A stretch of DNA of 64,000 bases from an uncultured Bacteroidales bacterium (GTDB taxonomy: Bacteria; Bacteroidota; Bacteroidia; Bacteroidales; Bacteroidaceae): assembly GCA_902801485.1 (NCBI GenBank), contig CADCIP010000005.1:36310-100309 (forward strand), read 5' to 3'. The notes under the pieces were generated by a model. That model had not been told where the DNA came from and searched no databases. It worked only from the letters and a program-made list of their open reading frames with translations. This document shows positions 43,001 to 52,600 of this stretch, piece after piece. A program made the position numbers and the translations under genes. Position 1 is the first letter of the stretch; each line of letters begins with the position of its first letter.

Positions 43001-44606
43001 AAGTCTTTTCTGCCGGTACCTGTGCCACCAGCCTTGAACCCTCGTAAACATGATAACCCGTGAGCGTGAGGCTGGAAGGCTGTGGAGCTGACCATACCAG
43101 TACACCATCCTCGACAGAGAGGTTGGAAGGCGGATACAACTGCTCACCCGGCACAACGACGCTTATGAGCGTCTCACGCCCTCTGTTCTTTATCTCCACA
43201 TCCGTCTGCCCGAAGGGAATTTCCACACCATCGTTCTCTACCTCGTAATTTATTATCGAGGCCTTATAGATGTGGCCGTTACCGATGGCACCCGTCTTGG
43301 TCTTCACAATAAAGAAATACTTCAGGGGCTTGGTACGATCCACAGCGAAGGTAAGATCTGTAAGATCGTAACCGAACTCCATAGGCTCTGAATGAATACC
43401 ATCTGCCCAACGGCCCAGCATAGGAACCTCGGGAGCAGGATCAGCACCTAAGGTGTTACCGGCATAGCGGAAATGTTCGAAGACAATGGTCTTCTCCGGT
43501 TTGGTAGCATTCAGGTTTTCGGACACACCGGCAGAGAGCAATAACTCGCTACGGCGGCTGTAATCCATCAGCAGCTTTATGGTACGCAAAGGTCTGTAGT
43601 CCTGACGGATAATGTGCGCGCCAGGAGACCAGGTCCATGTATCATTACCCACAGAATAGCTGTATTTGTAAGGACAATAGATAAAACCTTTGTTCTCCCA
43701 ACCGTCGCCCCACGAATTGGCGATAATCCAGGCTCCCACCTCGTCTTCGTCCGCCTCTCCTATCTTGCCATCTCCATCCAGGTCGAATTCGATTCGGTCG
43801 TCGTATCCGCAGACCGTAAGGGCATGATTGAATGTATCACCCCACGCCTTTACGTATTTCATGCCCACAACCCCAGCCGCTTTGTTGGCAGCAGAGTTAG
43901 GGATAGCAGCCCAAGTGCCGTAAGCAGCCACACCGATACCGGCCACACCACCCCCGTGCATCGTATCATCGCCGCTGTGGTTATAGAGCCATTCCTTTAG
44001 CTCCTGTCTGCCCTCCGGTGTATTGGTAGGAGCAAAGGATATGTCGTATGCCACCTTGTTCCACATGGCACTGTACCATTTATCATAGCCCTGCATCCAA
44101 CCGTAGTCGGGGTCGTCGTGTGTCTGTGATCCAAAGAGCCTGCTATAAGTCCTACCTCCATACGTGGGAACATTGGGAATGCCGATGGAACGGGCCATTC
44201 CCTCTGTATCGCTGTTCTGGTAAGCCAACAACCAGGTGAAATGCGACGGGTACTGGTTCTCGGGGAGAGAAGCGTCCAGGTCGCGATAGCTGTTCATCTC
44301 GTGCGTGAACTGATAGCCAATAGCAGCTGCTGACCCACAGGATCCTCCATCCTGATTGAAGATGGGAGGGAAATACTTATCCTGTCCGTTATAGACAAAC
44401 GGGGGCAACTGCACCTCAGATCTGCGGGCTTTACGGCGAGCTACATAATCTGCAGGTTGGGCCTTGGGTGTTACCTCGTACTTAAGGTTAGGAAAGACGC
44501 TACGGTCTATCTTTACCACTTTGCCATCGGGAAGAGTATAATCTTCGATCTGGGCCATGCCGCTTAGAGCGGGCATCAAACAGGCTATTAGGAACAGTTT
44601 ACGCAT
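40020..44606 (-). CDS. Large secreted papain-like cysteine protease with LamG and PKD domains
   Basis: 1528 residues with signal peptide MRKLFLIACLMPALSGMAQ. The catalytic domain spans about residues 70-330: FNQDGGSCGSAAAIGYQ (Gln and Cys), FNHALTVCGYDDRIEF (His) and AWIIANSWGDGWENKGF (Asn), as in C1 peptidases. A DGDGKIGEADEDE loop looks calcium-binding. Next come Fn3-like, LamG-like (ATIEFWMRNDKNANY; RTAQAEIKNNMRVR; and a second copy), and PKD-like domains (AFEVLNDTLPAGDRFSF; PGVYDVSLHVANTLG). The C-terminus IYDLSGRKIVNGKWLNG ... GIYIQNGKKVLY fits a type IX sorting-like tail. Repeat-derived insertions: NNSTLSTDPKLYTLNSQL (42040-42090), and one near the C-terminus. Likely cell-surface. Confidence 0.8.
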   Translation of the reverse strand: MRKLFLIACLMPALSGMAQIEDYTLPDGKVVKIDRSVFPNLKYEVTPKAQPADYVARRKARRSEVQLPPFVYNGQDKYFPPIFNQDGGSCGSAAAIGYQFTHEMNSYRDLDASLPENQYPSHFTWLLAYQNSDTEGMARSIGIPNVPTYGGRTYSRLFGSQTHDDPDYGWMQGYDKWYSAMWNKVAYDISFAPTNTPEGRQELKEWLYNHSGDDTMHGGGVAGIGVAAYGTWAAIPNSAANKAAGVVGMKYVKAWGDTFNHALTVCGYDDRIEFDLDGDGKIGEADEDEVGAWIIANSWGDGWENKGFIYCPYKYSYSVGNDTWTWSPGAHIIRQDYRPLRTIKLLMDYSRRSELLLSAGVSENLNATKPEKTIVFEHFRYAGNTLGADPAPEVPMLGRWADGIHSEPMEFGYDLTDLTFAVDRTKPLKYFFIVKTKTGAIGNGHIYKASIINYEVENDGVEIPFGQTDVEIKNRGRETLISVVVPGEQLYPPSNLSVEDGVLVWSAPQPSSLTLTGYHVYEGSRLVAQVPAEKTFFTPAADATDAFTVRAVYQAGKYGQESASSNAVLLQIPRQGANSIAVLTESGITIPNAVSEMLGKATIEFWMRNDKNANYSHQVGPGWGKFLFHNNSNGTLSVGWESNSTDRLNVSGIFTAKKWNHIAIVINGNILTLYVNGIKKGTITSKTYSGLTAFGDLQFGHTDTNNWWLGGLDEIRVWRTARTQAEIKNNMRVRIAAPALQPDLLVYLPMETVDVNGKTLLRECVSGKHATFHVGTHQVEESEAPFTGTVPTPTLTIMEEETTHLAGIPFQLTAQTALNAIKWEWKVQAPSISSFGGVNNSTLSTDPKLYTLNSQLVTLNFPSPGTYNVTCTAGFPDGTSLTSEKEVTVLQGESPVAAFEVLNDTLPAGDRFSFINKTEGTGCTYLWSMPGAEVEELGGTNATALYPTTGTFQVTLTATNPYGTSSATKEVTVRESAPAARFDVSATAIMLGEGVQFTDNSRYSPLSWQWELSNGSRVLTTSEQSPYVVPTAPGVYDVSLHVANTLGENTLSMGRYLIVSNDDPLSCLNFTGGEQLQLPCPFAEEQKALTLDWWMRPQQYQGSVSLVSAQGSLSTSVDSKGVLSVKLAGRTVPSDEGYILPNEWHHYAVTYNAGVVRFYRDALLYSSPTVKLPTRMPLLGDITMGADGFKGQIDEVRLWGTAFTEDKIKAYSNRHIADVQAAQTEDNLLLYYDFNQNGGDVLDRTSNTCHAKRVGFGPDGDAWNSALGVFTLDTEALMHGDISAQYLTNYKNPYITGSGTVNSNNSSRFLRLAMKTTRSRWQDANSIVKNGITTGAHIDTSHHNDIQFETQWSGFATPLLDYRLWQAVTLPAGRYRFSITPGDVDDMQTSRLVVCEGSRMVSDAECEEKAIAWCKLTAGTVSFTLTEETEVSLGIIVNLTGQSSFGINAFKLEGVTIEPLTPSDPTGIKAPTFNSQSLYSLPTREGQGGSLNSQFIYDLSGRKIVNGKWLNGKLPKGIYIQNGKKVLY

Positions 44607-44770
44607 TTTGAACTTTAGTTTACGGTTTACGGTTTAAAGTTTAGAGTTTAGAGTCAGTTTATTTAGTTTAGAGTTTACGGTTTTTTCAAATTGAAAATTG
44701 AAAATTGAGAATTGAAAATTGGTTTACGGTTTTTTCAAATTAAGAGTTATTTTTTTGAACACGGATTACA
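44607..44770. repeat. Repeat tract upstream of the secreted protease
   Basis: TTTACGGTTTACGGTTTAAA, AGTTTAGAGTTTAGAGTCAG, and GAAAATTGAAAATTGAGAAT, plus a duplicated GGTTTACGGTTTTTTCAAAT block (44665-44688 and 44720-44742). Confidence 0.65.
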
Positions 44771-44883
44771 CGGATATCACGGATTTATAAGATGGAGTTA
44801 AATAGGAAGTTATGCGCTACGCGCAGGAAGTTAAGCCAGCAAGCTGGCTGGACGTTTGTTCTGCACGTGTAAAACCGTTGTCC

Positions 44884-44979
44884 TTTTTAACTTCCATTTT
44901 AACTTCCATTTTAACTTCCATTTTAACTTCCATTTTAACTTCCATTTTAACTTCCAATTTAACTTCCAATTTAACTTCC
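44884..44979. repeat. 12 bp tandem repeat, eight units
   Basis: Eight consecutive units of ATTTTAACTTCC with minor changes in the first and last two. Inverted single copies (GGAAGTTA) occur at 44804-44836 next to TGCGCTACGCGCA and CCAGCAAGCTGG hairpins. Confidence 0.85.
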
Positions 44980-44994
44980 TAAAATTCAAAGATG

Positions 44995-47900
44995 TTATTT
45001 ATTAATCAGAAGTTTTTTGCCATTATGGATATAAATACCCTTTGGTAATTTACCATTTAGCCATTTACCATTTACTATTTTGCGACCGCTCAGGTCGTAA
45101 ATGAACTGAGAATTGAAATTTGAGAATTGAGAATTATGAATGGGCTCAATTCCGTCGATAATGCCACCGGCATCCTCCGCCGCAACACCAAGGAAGATAC
45201 TGAAGTCGTAATCCCCCTCGGAATCTGCCTTGGGACAATTATCCAGGCCCAATGCCACGCAAGGACCAGAAAGATAATAACCGGTAGAACCGATACATAC
45301 AGCGTGGTTGCCGGAGAAATAGATCTCGTGTTCCTTGAGTGTATGGTTGACGAGACTGCCAATAACACCGTTAACGGTAGCACCCTCATACACAAAATCG
45401 GGTTCGGCCTTCATAGTGAACTTGATAGTCTCTGTGGTCTCGTCTTCTGCGGAATAAGAAGTGGTGTCGCCATAGATATAGAATGCAGGCTGACCAGCCT
45501 CGAGCGTCTTGGTCTGCTTCAATGCCAGATAAACGCCCTCATCTTCTACGGAGTACTGACCAAGAGGTGTGTAGGCAACAGCAGAGCCCGAATCGTCCTG
45601 AGGAATAATCGTAACAGGAGCACACCAAGCATAAATCCTACCAGGCTTGATATCCCTGTAGAATGTAAACTCTGCGGGCTGAACCGCTTCGACCTCACGA
45701 ATCACGAGGCCAGAGTTAGAACCCGGTGTGTTAGCATTCCATGTACAGAACCTATGGTTAGTGTTGCCACTGTGCAGCCAGGTACAGTCGGTGCCATCGA
45801 GATTCGTGCCACGTAACAGGCTTCTCTGATATCCCGGAGCTTCATAAGTGAAGAAGGTCGGAACAATCTTCAGGAAGACATCGTTGGTATTACTCTGCTT
45901 GGCATTAACGAACAGACCCGTTGCCTTATTCTGGATAGCATAGCTGGGAGTTGCTTTATCGGATCCATTGGGTAGAACGGCCTTGCCGACAGAATTGTTA
46001 AACTCGGTCTGATAAGCCCTGTAAGCCTGTACTGCCGCAGAAAAGTCTTCAGCGGTAGCATCCTTCAGGATAACCTTGTTAGCTGTTGAGAAAGCCTGCT
46101 GAAGGGCTTTGCCGCTTTCGCTCAGTTCCTTCTCGGGTGTTACAGGATAGATCTGGAACTCGGCAACGTGGAAGTAAGTCCATCCACCCTCCTTGTCGTA
46201 CTGGTCTGCACTGGTTATTACAGCAAAGGGATCGAATTCGATTCCCGCAGCTCCACCATCGTATGCTCTGTGGGTAAGAATAAAGCGCAGATGGCTGTAG
46301 GTACCGCCCAGGTCAACGGGCTGACAGGTTACAGACTCGTTCATATTGGTATAAGGAACCTCCAGATAACCTACCTTCGTCCAGTTCTCAGCATCGTTAC
46401 TACCCAGGATGTACATACGGACGATATGACCGTAAGCACTGTTCTGGCGACGTGTAACATCCACTTGGATAAGACCGGAAACAGGTTCGTTAAGAGCAAC
46501 CTGCAGATAGGCCGGCTCGAGGAACTCCTTATGATAATCGCTGTGCCAGAAAGTATTGGGATTGTCATCGACAGCGTATTCGATATGCTGACCCTCGCTC
46601 GCATCGGGAGCATTGGACGACAACTGAGAAGCATCGGTAATCAGTGGCTCGCCTCTCTTATAAGTAGTGCTCATATCAAGTGCCATCGACATATTCTCCT
46701 TCACCTCTGAGAAGGGTTCTGTGTAGTTAGAGGGATCTGCTTCCCGCTCCACGAAGCGGAACAGACTGACATCCTTATCGGTAATCTCATCGTCGGCCAT
46801 GAAGAACATGCGCGAACCCTCGCGTATGTCGGCACTCTCGAGAGATTCCAAATGAATCTGGGTAACAGTAGCTTCTTCATTCTCGGGGTTGGGAACATCC
46901 TCGCTAACCTCCTTACCGACAACAACTATGTTACCCCACTGGTAAGCCTGTTCATCGATAAGGCCTGACTTGGCTCCGCCGGACTTATCGAATCCGTACT
47001 CGTCGTACATAGCCTCTGTGGGGAATGTAATATGATACCACTTATCTGTCTTGATGCCGTTCGCACGTTCCATAACGCTCTTTGCCATCGCCTTGAGCAT
47101 GATAGCATACTTATGATTCTGGGCTGCCGTGAAGCGGCCTGCCTCGTTATAATCCTCTACCTCCTTGTACAGCACATCGAAAGCTGTGGCAATATCCTTA
47201 TCCGGCCAGGTACCCGGGTCCGTACCCTCGACAACACGCTGTGTAAGGTTCGCATAGGTAGCCAACGCATTGCGCAGTTCTGTGGGATCAACCATAGCCT
47301 TCAGGAATGCCTCGTAAGCATTGAACAGGGCCTCATAGGCTTCGGGGGTGATATCTTCGTCTGTCAAAGCAGCATTCTCGCTGTAAATCCGGTCGAGTGT
47401 CTCGGCCACTTTGCCAAGAGCAACAAACTGTGAGTTGGGGTTGGCCTGAACAGTAGAAATCTGCAATTCTGCGGCATGCCAGAAATTACGGTTGCCATAG
47501 CTCTTACCTATACAGTCGGTTGCTGCAATACGGACAAAGGGGTAAGCCTTTTCGATTACAAAGGGAATGGTGTTCTCCTGTCCGGAACCTGTGTTAGGAA
47601 TCCTTATGACGATCATCTCCTCCCAATCGTCTGCCTCGGGATCATCTGAACCATAGAGAGTAAACTCGGCAGGATGGTCATTGTCGGCAGTTCTCTGACA
47701 GAGGTAAAGTTCGCAGTTGCCAACCATATTCTCCATACCCGAGAGTTGGATATAATGAGGTCCCTCGTTAGCCAAAGCACCCCACGAACTGTGCCAATAG
47801 GTAGTCTTGTCGCCATCTATGAGGACTCCTGCAGAGAGGTCACCGCCATCCCGACTGCCATTGTTGATATCGTTATGGCTATAAGGTGATGACATCTGTG

Positions 47901-49473
47901 AAGCATCATTTATCAGGGTAGTCCTGACAGAATCCTTGGCGACCAGGAGAGCATCCTTTACCTTTGCACGCAAGGCATTGTTCTTCTCGACCAGGACATC
48001 ATGGTCGCGAATATAAGCAAAAGCTTCTATGAGTGCCTGAGCCTCCTCTTCGGGGACATATTCGAGATACCACTCGCTGGTACCCTTGTCTGTTCCTTTA
48101 TTAAATGTAGCTGCCCAGAAGCTCAAATCCATTTCCTTGCCTGTGTCTGTTCCGGAATTGCCCGACATCGTTGCGATATCTGACTTTCCGCCGTGGCTCA
48201 ACTGATGGAAATAGTTACTTCCGCCACGAGGTTTGCCGGCCAGACGGATGTAGAAGATGTCTTTCTCGAAGGCATCTTCATCTGTTTCCACAAAGTCGGA
48301 ACCGGCATAGTCGAATACCATGTGGCTACGGTCGTTCTCAGAATCTGTCATGATAACCCTGTTTTCCTTGGGAGAAGAGAAACTGATATAGGTTCCCATA
48401 CCGGCATTCTGGATTTCTATGCTGTCGCCGTGCTGAGTAAGCTTCCAGATGAAGTTCGCCCTGTCCCTGTTGATAGTGGCATAAACACCCTTGTTTTTAT
48501 GATCTGCACTGATGGAGGCAGCAAAGGCCTTATCAACATATCCCGACTCAGAAGCTGTACTGGAATAACGTAATCTGGAGATAATACGGTAATAACCATC
48601 CTGTGGTATCATATACGGACGCTCGCTGTCTAATATCTTCTGATACATGGAATCGGCATCCGCCCTTACCTGATTAGCCCATTCCAGAGTAGGAGCATCC
48701 GGGTCTGTATCAATGTCATAATCTTCATCCATGAGCTTTAGAGCAACATGATATACTTTCTGAAGCAGATCCCAGAATTTCTGCCAGGTCTCAACATCTG
48801 TACGCTGGCCAAACTCTGTACCTATATTCATTGAATTGCCTTCCTCGTCATCCCAAACCTGTTGATCATAATCTACAACGATTGAATTAAGAACTGTCCA
48901 TATTTGGTTCTTATCCGAAGGTAATTCCAGTTCCCAAATGTAATTAACGTCGAAGGAATAACCCACAGCAGGACCTTCATTGACTGCCCAGAAAGACTGA
49001 CCTACCCAATTCCAGCCACTTGTACTGGTAGTGGGAGCCGCATTGGTAGCACGCACCGCAAACTTTCCGTTTTCATTCAGGAAGAATACCTGAGCTTCCC
49101 ATGTAGTACGACAACTTGAGATACTATGGGTGTTGATCTTAGTATCACCAATGCTATTGCTGGCTGCAGGATTGCTGAAGTAATTACCTGTACCACCATC
49201 AAGATACCAACCATAGGTCTTGAACTCTCCGCCTGAAGTCTTCTTGAAAGTGAACATTCCTGCATCGAGTTTATCGTATGCCAGAAAGCCATCACTCGTC
49301 AAATAACACCTAACGCCGTCCACATCTGTTGCGATGTAATAGGTGGCACCATCTGTGATAGCAGCCATTGCAGCGTCATACTCTTCGTCGGTCTGTGCAT
49401 GTACGCTGTTCGACGTCAATATTGTTGCCAAAGGAAACAACAACATAATTAAGAATAAGTAACGTTTCTTCAT
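44995..49473 (-). CDS. Giant secreted protein with discoidin domains, paralog 1
   Basis: 1492 residues, with signal peptide (MKKRYLFLIMLLFPLATILT). Two F5/8-type C (discoidin) domains are visible: one beginning INDASQMSSPYSHNDINNG ... DGDKTTYWHSSWG (about 520-680), the other DASQLSSNAPDASEGQHIEY ... DNPNTFWHSDYH (about 960-1110). The flanking regions are not recognised. A C-terminal tail FIYDLSGRKIVNGKWLNGKL ... GIYIHNGKKLLI suggests type IX export and anchoring, and is very close to the protease at 40.0 kb, including a repeat-derived part. Paralog 2 is upstream, with similar length and order. Carbohydrate or surface binding is likely; a catalytic domain is not apparent. Confidence 0.75.
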   Translation of the reverse strand: MKKRYLFLIMLLFPLATILTSNSVHAQTDEEYDAAMAAITDGATYYIATDVDGVRCYLTSDGFLAYDKLDAGMFTFKKTSGGEFKTYGWYLDGGTGNYFSNPAASNSIGDTKINTHSISSCRTTWEAQVFFLNENGKFAVRATNAAPTTSTSGWNWVGQSFWAVNEGPAVGYSFDVNYIWELELPSDKNQIWTVLNSIVVDYDQQVWDDEEGNSMNIGTEFGQRTDVETWQKFWDLLQKVYHVALKLMDEDYDIDTDPDAPTLEWANQVRADADSMYQKILDSERPYMIPQDGYYRIISRLRYSSTASESGYVDKAFAASISADHKNKGVYATINRDRANFIWKLTQHGDSIEIQNAGMGTYISFSSPKENRVIMTDSENDRSHMVFDYAGSDFVETDEDAFEKDIFYIRLAGKPRGGSNYFHQLSHGGKSDIATMSGNSGTDTGKEMDLSFWAATFNKGTDKGTSEWYLEYVPEEEAQALIEAFAYIRDHDVLVEKNNALRAKVKDALLVAKDSVRTTLINDASQMSSPYSHNDINNGSRDGGDLSAGVLIDGDKTTYWHSSWGALANEGPHYIQLSGMENMVGNCELYLCQRTADNDHPAEFTLYGSDDPEADDWEEMIVIRIPNTGSGQENTIPFVIEKAYPFVRIAATDCIGKSYGNRNFWHAAELQISTVQANPNSQFVALGKVAETLDRIYSENAALTDEDITPEAYEALFNAYEAFLKAMVDPTELRNALATYANLTQRVVEGTDPGTWPDKDIATAFDVLYKEVEDYNEAGRFTAAQNHKYAIMLKAMAKSVMERANGIKTDKWYHITFPTEAMYDEYGFDKSGGAKSGLIDEQAYQWGNIVVVGKEVSEDVPNPENEEATVTQIHLESLESADIREGSRMFFMADDEITDKDVSLFRFVEREADPSNYTEPFSEVKENMSMALDMSTTYKRGEPLITDASQLSSNAPDASEGQHIEYAVDDNPNTFWHSDYHKEFLEPAYLQVALNEPVSGLIQVDVTRRQNSAYGHIVRMYILGSNDAENWTKVGYLEVPYTNMNESVTCQPVDLGGTYSHLRFILTHRAYDGGAAGIEFDPFAVITSADQYDKEGGWTYFHVAEFQIYPVTPEKELSESGKALQQAFSTANKVILKDATAEDFSAAVQAYRAYQTEFNNSVGKAVLPNGSDKATPSYAIQNKATGLFVNAKQSNTNDVFLKIVPTFFTYEAPGYQRSLLRGTNLDGTDCTWLHSGNTNHRFCTWNANTPGSNSGLVIREVEAVQPAEFTFYRDIKPGRIYAWCAPVTIIPQDDSGSAVAYTPLGQYSVEDEGVYLALKQTKTLEAGQPAFYIYGDTTSYSAEDETTETIKFTMKAEPDFVYEGATVNGVIGSLVNHTLKEHEIYFSGNHAVCIGSTGYYLSGPCVALGLDNCPKADSEGDYDFSIFLGVAAEDAGGIIDGIEPIHNSQFSNFNSQFIYDLSGRKIVNGKWLNGKLPKGIYIHNGKKLLINK

Positions 49474-49542
49474 TGCTTTTAAATTTAAGGTTTTTTATGT
49501 TCTTATAGTTAGTTATAATTGGTTTAAACATAGTTCTGCGTT

Positions 49543-49551
49543 GCAAAGATA
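49543..49551 (-). promoter_or_regulatory. -7 promoter element of discoidin paralog 1
   Basis: Minus strand TATCTTTGC, about 70 bases before the start codon at 49473. The upstream element is weak. Confidence 0.5.
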
Positions 49552-49593
49552 ATCTTTATGCCGGAACCGACCTTCAGAATAAACATTTTTTAA

Positions 49594-49631
49594 CTAAAAA
49601 AGAGGGAGCCTTTGTTACCAAAGACTCCCCC
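49594..49631 (-). terminator. Rho-independent terminator after discoidin paralog 2
   Basis: Stem GGGAG-C-CTTTG / CAAAG-A-CTCCC (49604-49629) with a 4-base loop. On the minus strand it is followed by TCTTTTTTAG. Confidence 0.8.
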
Positions 49632-49673
49632 TTATATAGATTAGGGTTTAATTAGTAAACCAGATCTTTACCC

Positions 49674-52600
49674 TTACTTAACCAGAATCTTAACTCCATT
49701 GAGGATGTACGTACCCTGACCCAGAGATTTCAGGTTATTGAGAGTAGCACCTGTCTTCAAGAGCTTACCGTCAATGCTGTAAACATCACCAGGCTGGCTG
49801 ATCTTCTTAATAGTGGAAGCTACATCCTTAATGCCGTCAACAGCATCTGGATCGTCCAGGCAAATTGCGAAGTCATATTCGGCAGTAGCATCAACCTCAG
49901 GACAGAGAGCCATATTAACCAGAACACCGGGAGCAACCAGGTTGTAACCGGTCTTACCAAGGCTGGTAGCGAAGTTAGCATCGAAGATGATGTCGTTAGC
50001 ACCAATAGGCTGGTTAACCATGCAAGCAACGAAACCATTGATAGTATCACCTACAAGCTTGAACTCGGGTTCTGCAGGCATAGCGAACTTAACAAGCTCG
50101 GGATCTTCCTCTGCGTCGTACTGAGTAGTATCGCCAAGGATGTAGAAGGCAGGCTGACCAGCCTCGATGGTTTCAACCTTCTTCAGAGCCAGATAGGTTA
50201 CACCTTCTGTATCAGCATACTGACCAAGACCTACGTAAGCAACACCGTCGCCATTATTGGTAATAGAAACGGGAGAAGTGAAGTTGTAAATCTCACCGGT
50301 CTTGATGCTCAGGTTGAAGTTGAAGTCTGAAGGCTCAGCAGCCTCAACCTCGCGGATTACGAGAGCAGAATTAGAATAGGGTTCTGCAGAAGTCCATGTG
50401 CACAATCTGCGGTTAGACTCTCCGGCATGCAGATTATTGGTGGCAGAACCATTGAGGTTAGTACCAGCCAACAAGCTTCTTTCATAGCCAGGAGATGAGT
50501 AACGGAAGAATGTTGGAGTAAGCTTCAGGAAGAGGTCGTTAGAGTTACCATCGGTTGAATGGATGAACATACCGTTAGCCTTGTTCTGGATAGCATACTG
50601 AGGAGCAGCCTTCTCTGCACCGCTGGGCAGAACAGCCTTACCGACAGAAGTATTGAACTCGTTCTGATAAGCGCTATATGCCTGCTTAGCAGCTGTGAAG
50701 TTCTCTGCTGTAGGATTCTTATAGATATTAACAACCTTATTAAGATCATTATAAGTATTCTGAAGTTCCTTAGCTGTTGCAACAGGTTCCTTGTCGGCAG
50801 TCAGAGGATACAGCTGGAATTCAGCTGAGTGGAAGTAGGTCCAACCACCATCCTTATCATAAGGACTTGCTGAAGTAATTTCCTGGAATGGATCAAATTC
50901 TACATCATTACCGGCTCTGCGAGTAATAGTGAAACGCAGATAGCTGTAGGAACCGCCCAAATCAATAGCAGGACTGAATACTGTCTCACCGGGAGAAGTG
51001 TAAGGAGTTGTGAAGTGACCGATGTTAGTCCAGCTCTCGGCATCGTTACTACCCTGAACATACATACGAACGATATGACCGAAGTCATTGCCACGACGTA
51101 CAAGACCTACCTGGATGAGACCAGAAACAGGCTCATTCAGTGCAACCTGCAGATAAGGCTGAACACGTGCTTTCTGATGCCAGTCGCTGTGCCAGAATGT
51201 GCTGGGATTGCCATCGATCAAGTCATTAAGGTTCTTACCCTCAGCCTCATCACTTGCATTACTTGAGAGCTGCTTAGCATCTGTAATCAGGGCATCACCT
51301 CTGGTATAGGTTGTGCTCAGATCGAGAGCCACAGCAGAGTTTTCCATAACCTCGCTGAAGAGACCTACATAATTAGCTTCCTCCTGAGGACGCTCGATGA
51401 AGCGGAACTCGCTGAGATCCTTATCTTCAATTTCAGCATCTGCCATGAAGAACAAGCGAGAAGCGTCACTGACTGCATCTTTCTCGTAAGTTTCGAGATG
51501 TGTAACGTTAGCAACTGCCTCAGGATCTTCTTCTGTAGGAGCAGCTTCCTCTTCTGTTACCTCATAAGCAGTAGCTACAAAGGTACCCCACATAGTAGCC
51601 TGATCCTCGCGAAGGCCAGTCTTGTCTGCAGGAGACTTGTCGAATCCATACTTATCATACATTTCCTCTGTCGGGAACATAATGCGATACCATGTACCGG
51701 TCTTAACACCGTTAACCTGCTCAGCTACGCTCTTAGACATAGCCTTCAACATAGCAGCATACTTATGAATCTGCTCGGGAGTATACTTACCACTTGCCTC
51801 GTAAGCCTTAGCCTCGGCATAGAGCTTATCGTAAGCCTTAGCAACATCTGTGCTTGCAAACTGGCCGGGTTCTGTACCTTCTACAACACCCTCGGTAACC
51901 TTAGCATACTTAGCCAGTGCATTGCGCAACTCGGTAGGATCAACCAAACCGCCCTTGAACAATTCGTAAGCCTGAAGCAACTTCTCATAATCTGAGAACT
52001 GAATATCTTCGTCTGCAATAGCGCAGTTCTCGTTGAGAATCTTCTCGAGGTTGGTAGCAATCTCACCAAGAGCAATGTAACGAGAGCTTGGATTATCCTT
52101 AACTGTGCTGAACTGAATTTCAGCAGCATGCCAGAACATACGGAATGAGTAGCTTGCACCAACAGTATTGGTTACAATGAAGCGGATATAAGGATATGCC
52201 TTCTCGATAGTGAAAGGAATATGATTTACCTCAGCAGAGCCGGTATGAGGAACCTTAATGGTTGCCATCTCAACCCACTCCTCGTCAGCTGCCTCCGGAT
52301 CCTCGGCACCAACAAGAACAACTGTTTCGGGATGGTCGTCACCTGAATTTCTCTGATAGAGATAGAGTTCGCAGTTACCCTCTAACTTCTCCATACCGGA
52401 AAGCAAGAGATAGTGACAGTCTTTCTCAGCAAAGCTGATAGGAGTTGTCTGACCATGCCAGTCGGTATGCCAGAATGTAGCAGGATCGTTATCAATCAGG
52501 TTGTTAAGGTTCTGACCTTCTGCAGAGTCGCTATGAGGACTGCTCAGTTGAGAAACAGCAGTAATCATATCCTCTCTGATAATATCCTTAGAATCTTCGA

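Noticed and set aside
44884-44979. CRISPR-like array
   Set aside because: Units are 12 bp and contiguous without spacers, so it is a simple tandem repeat.
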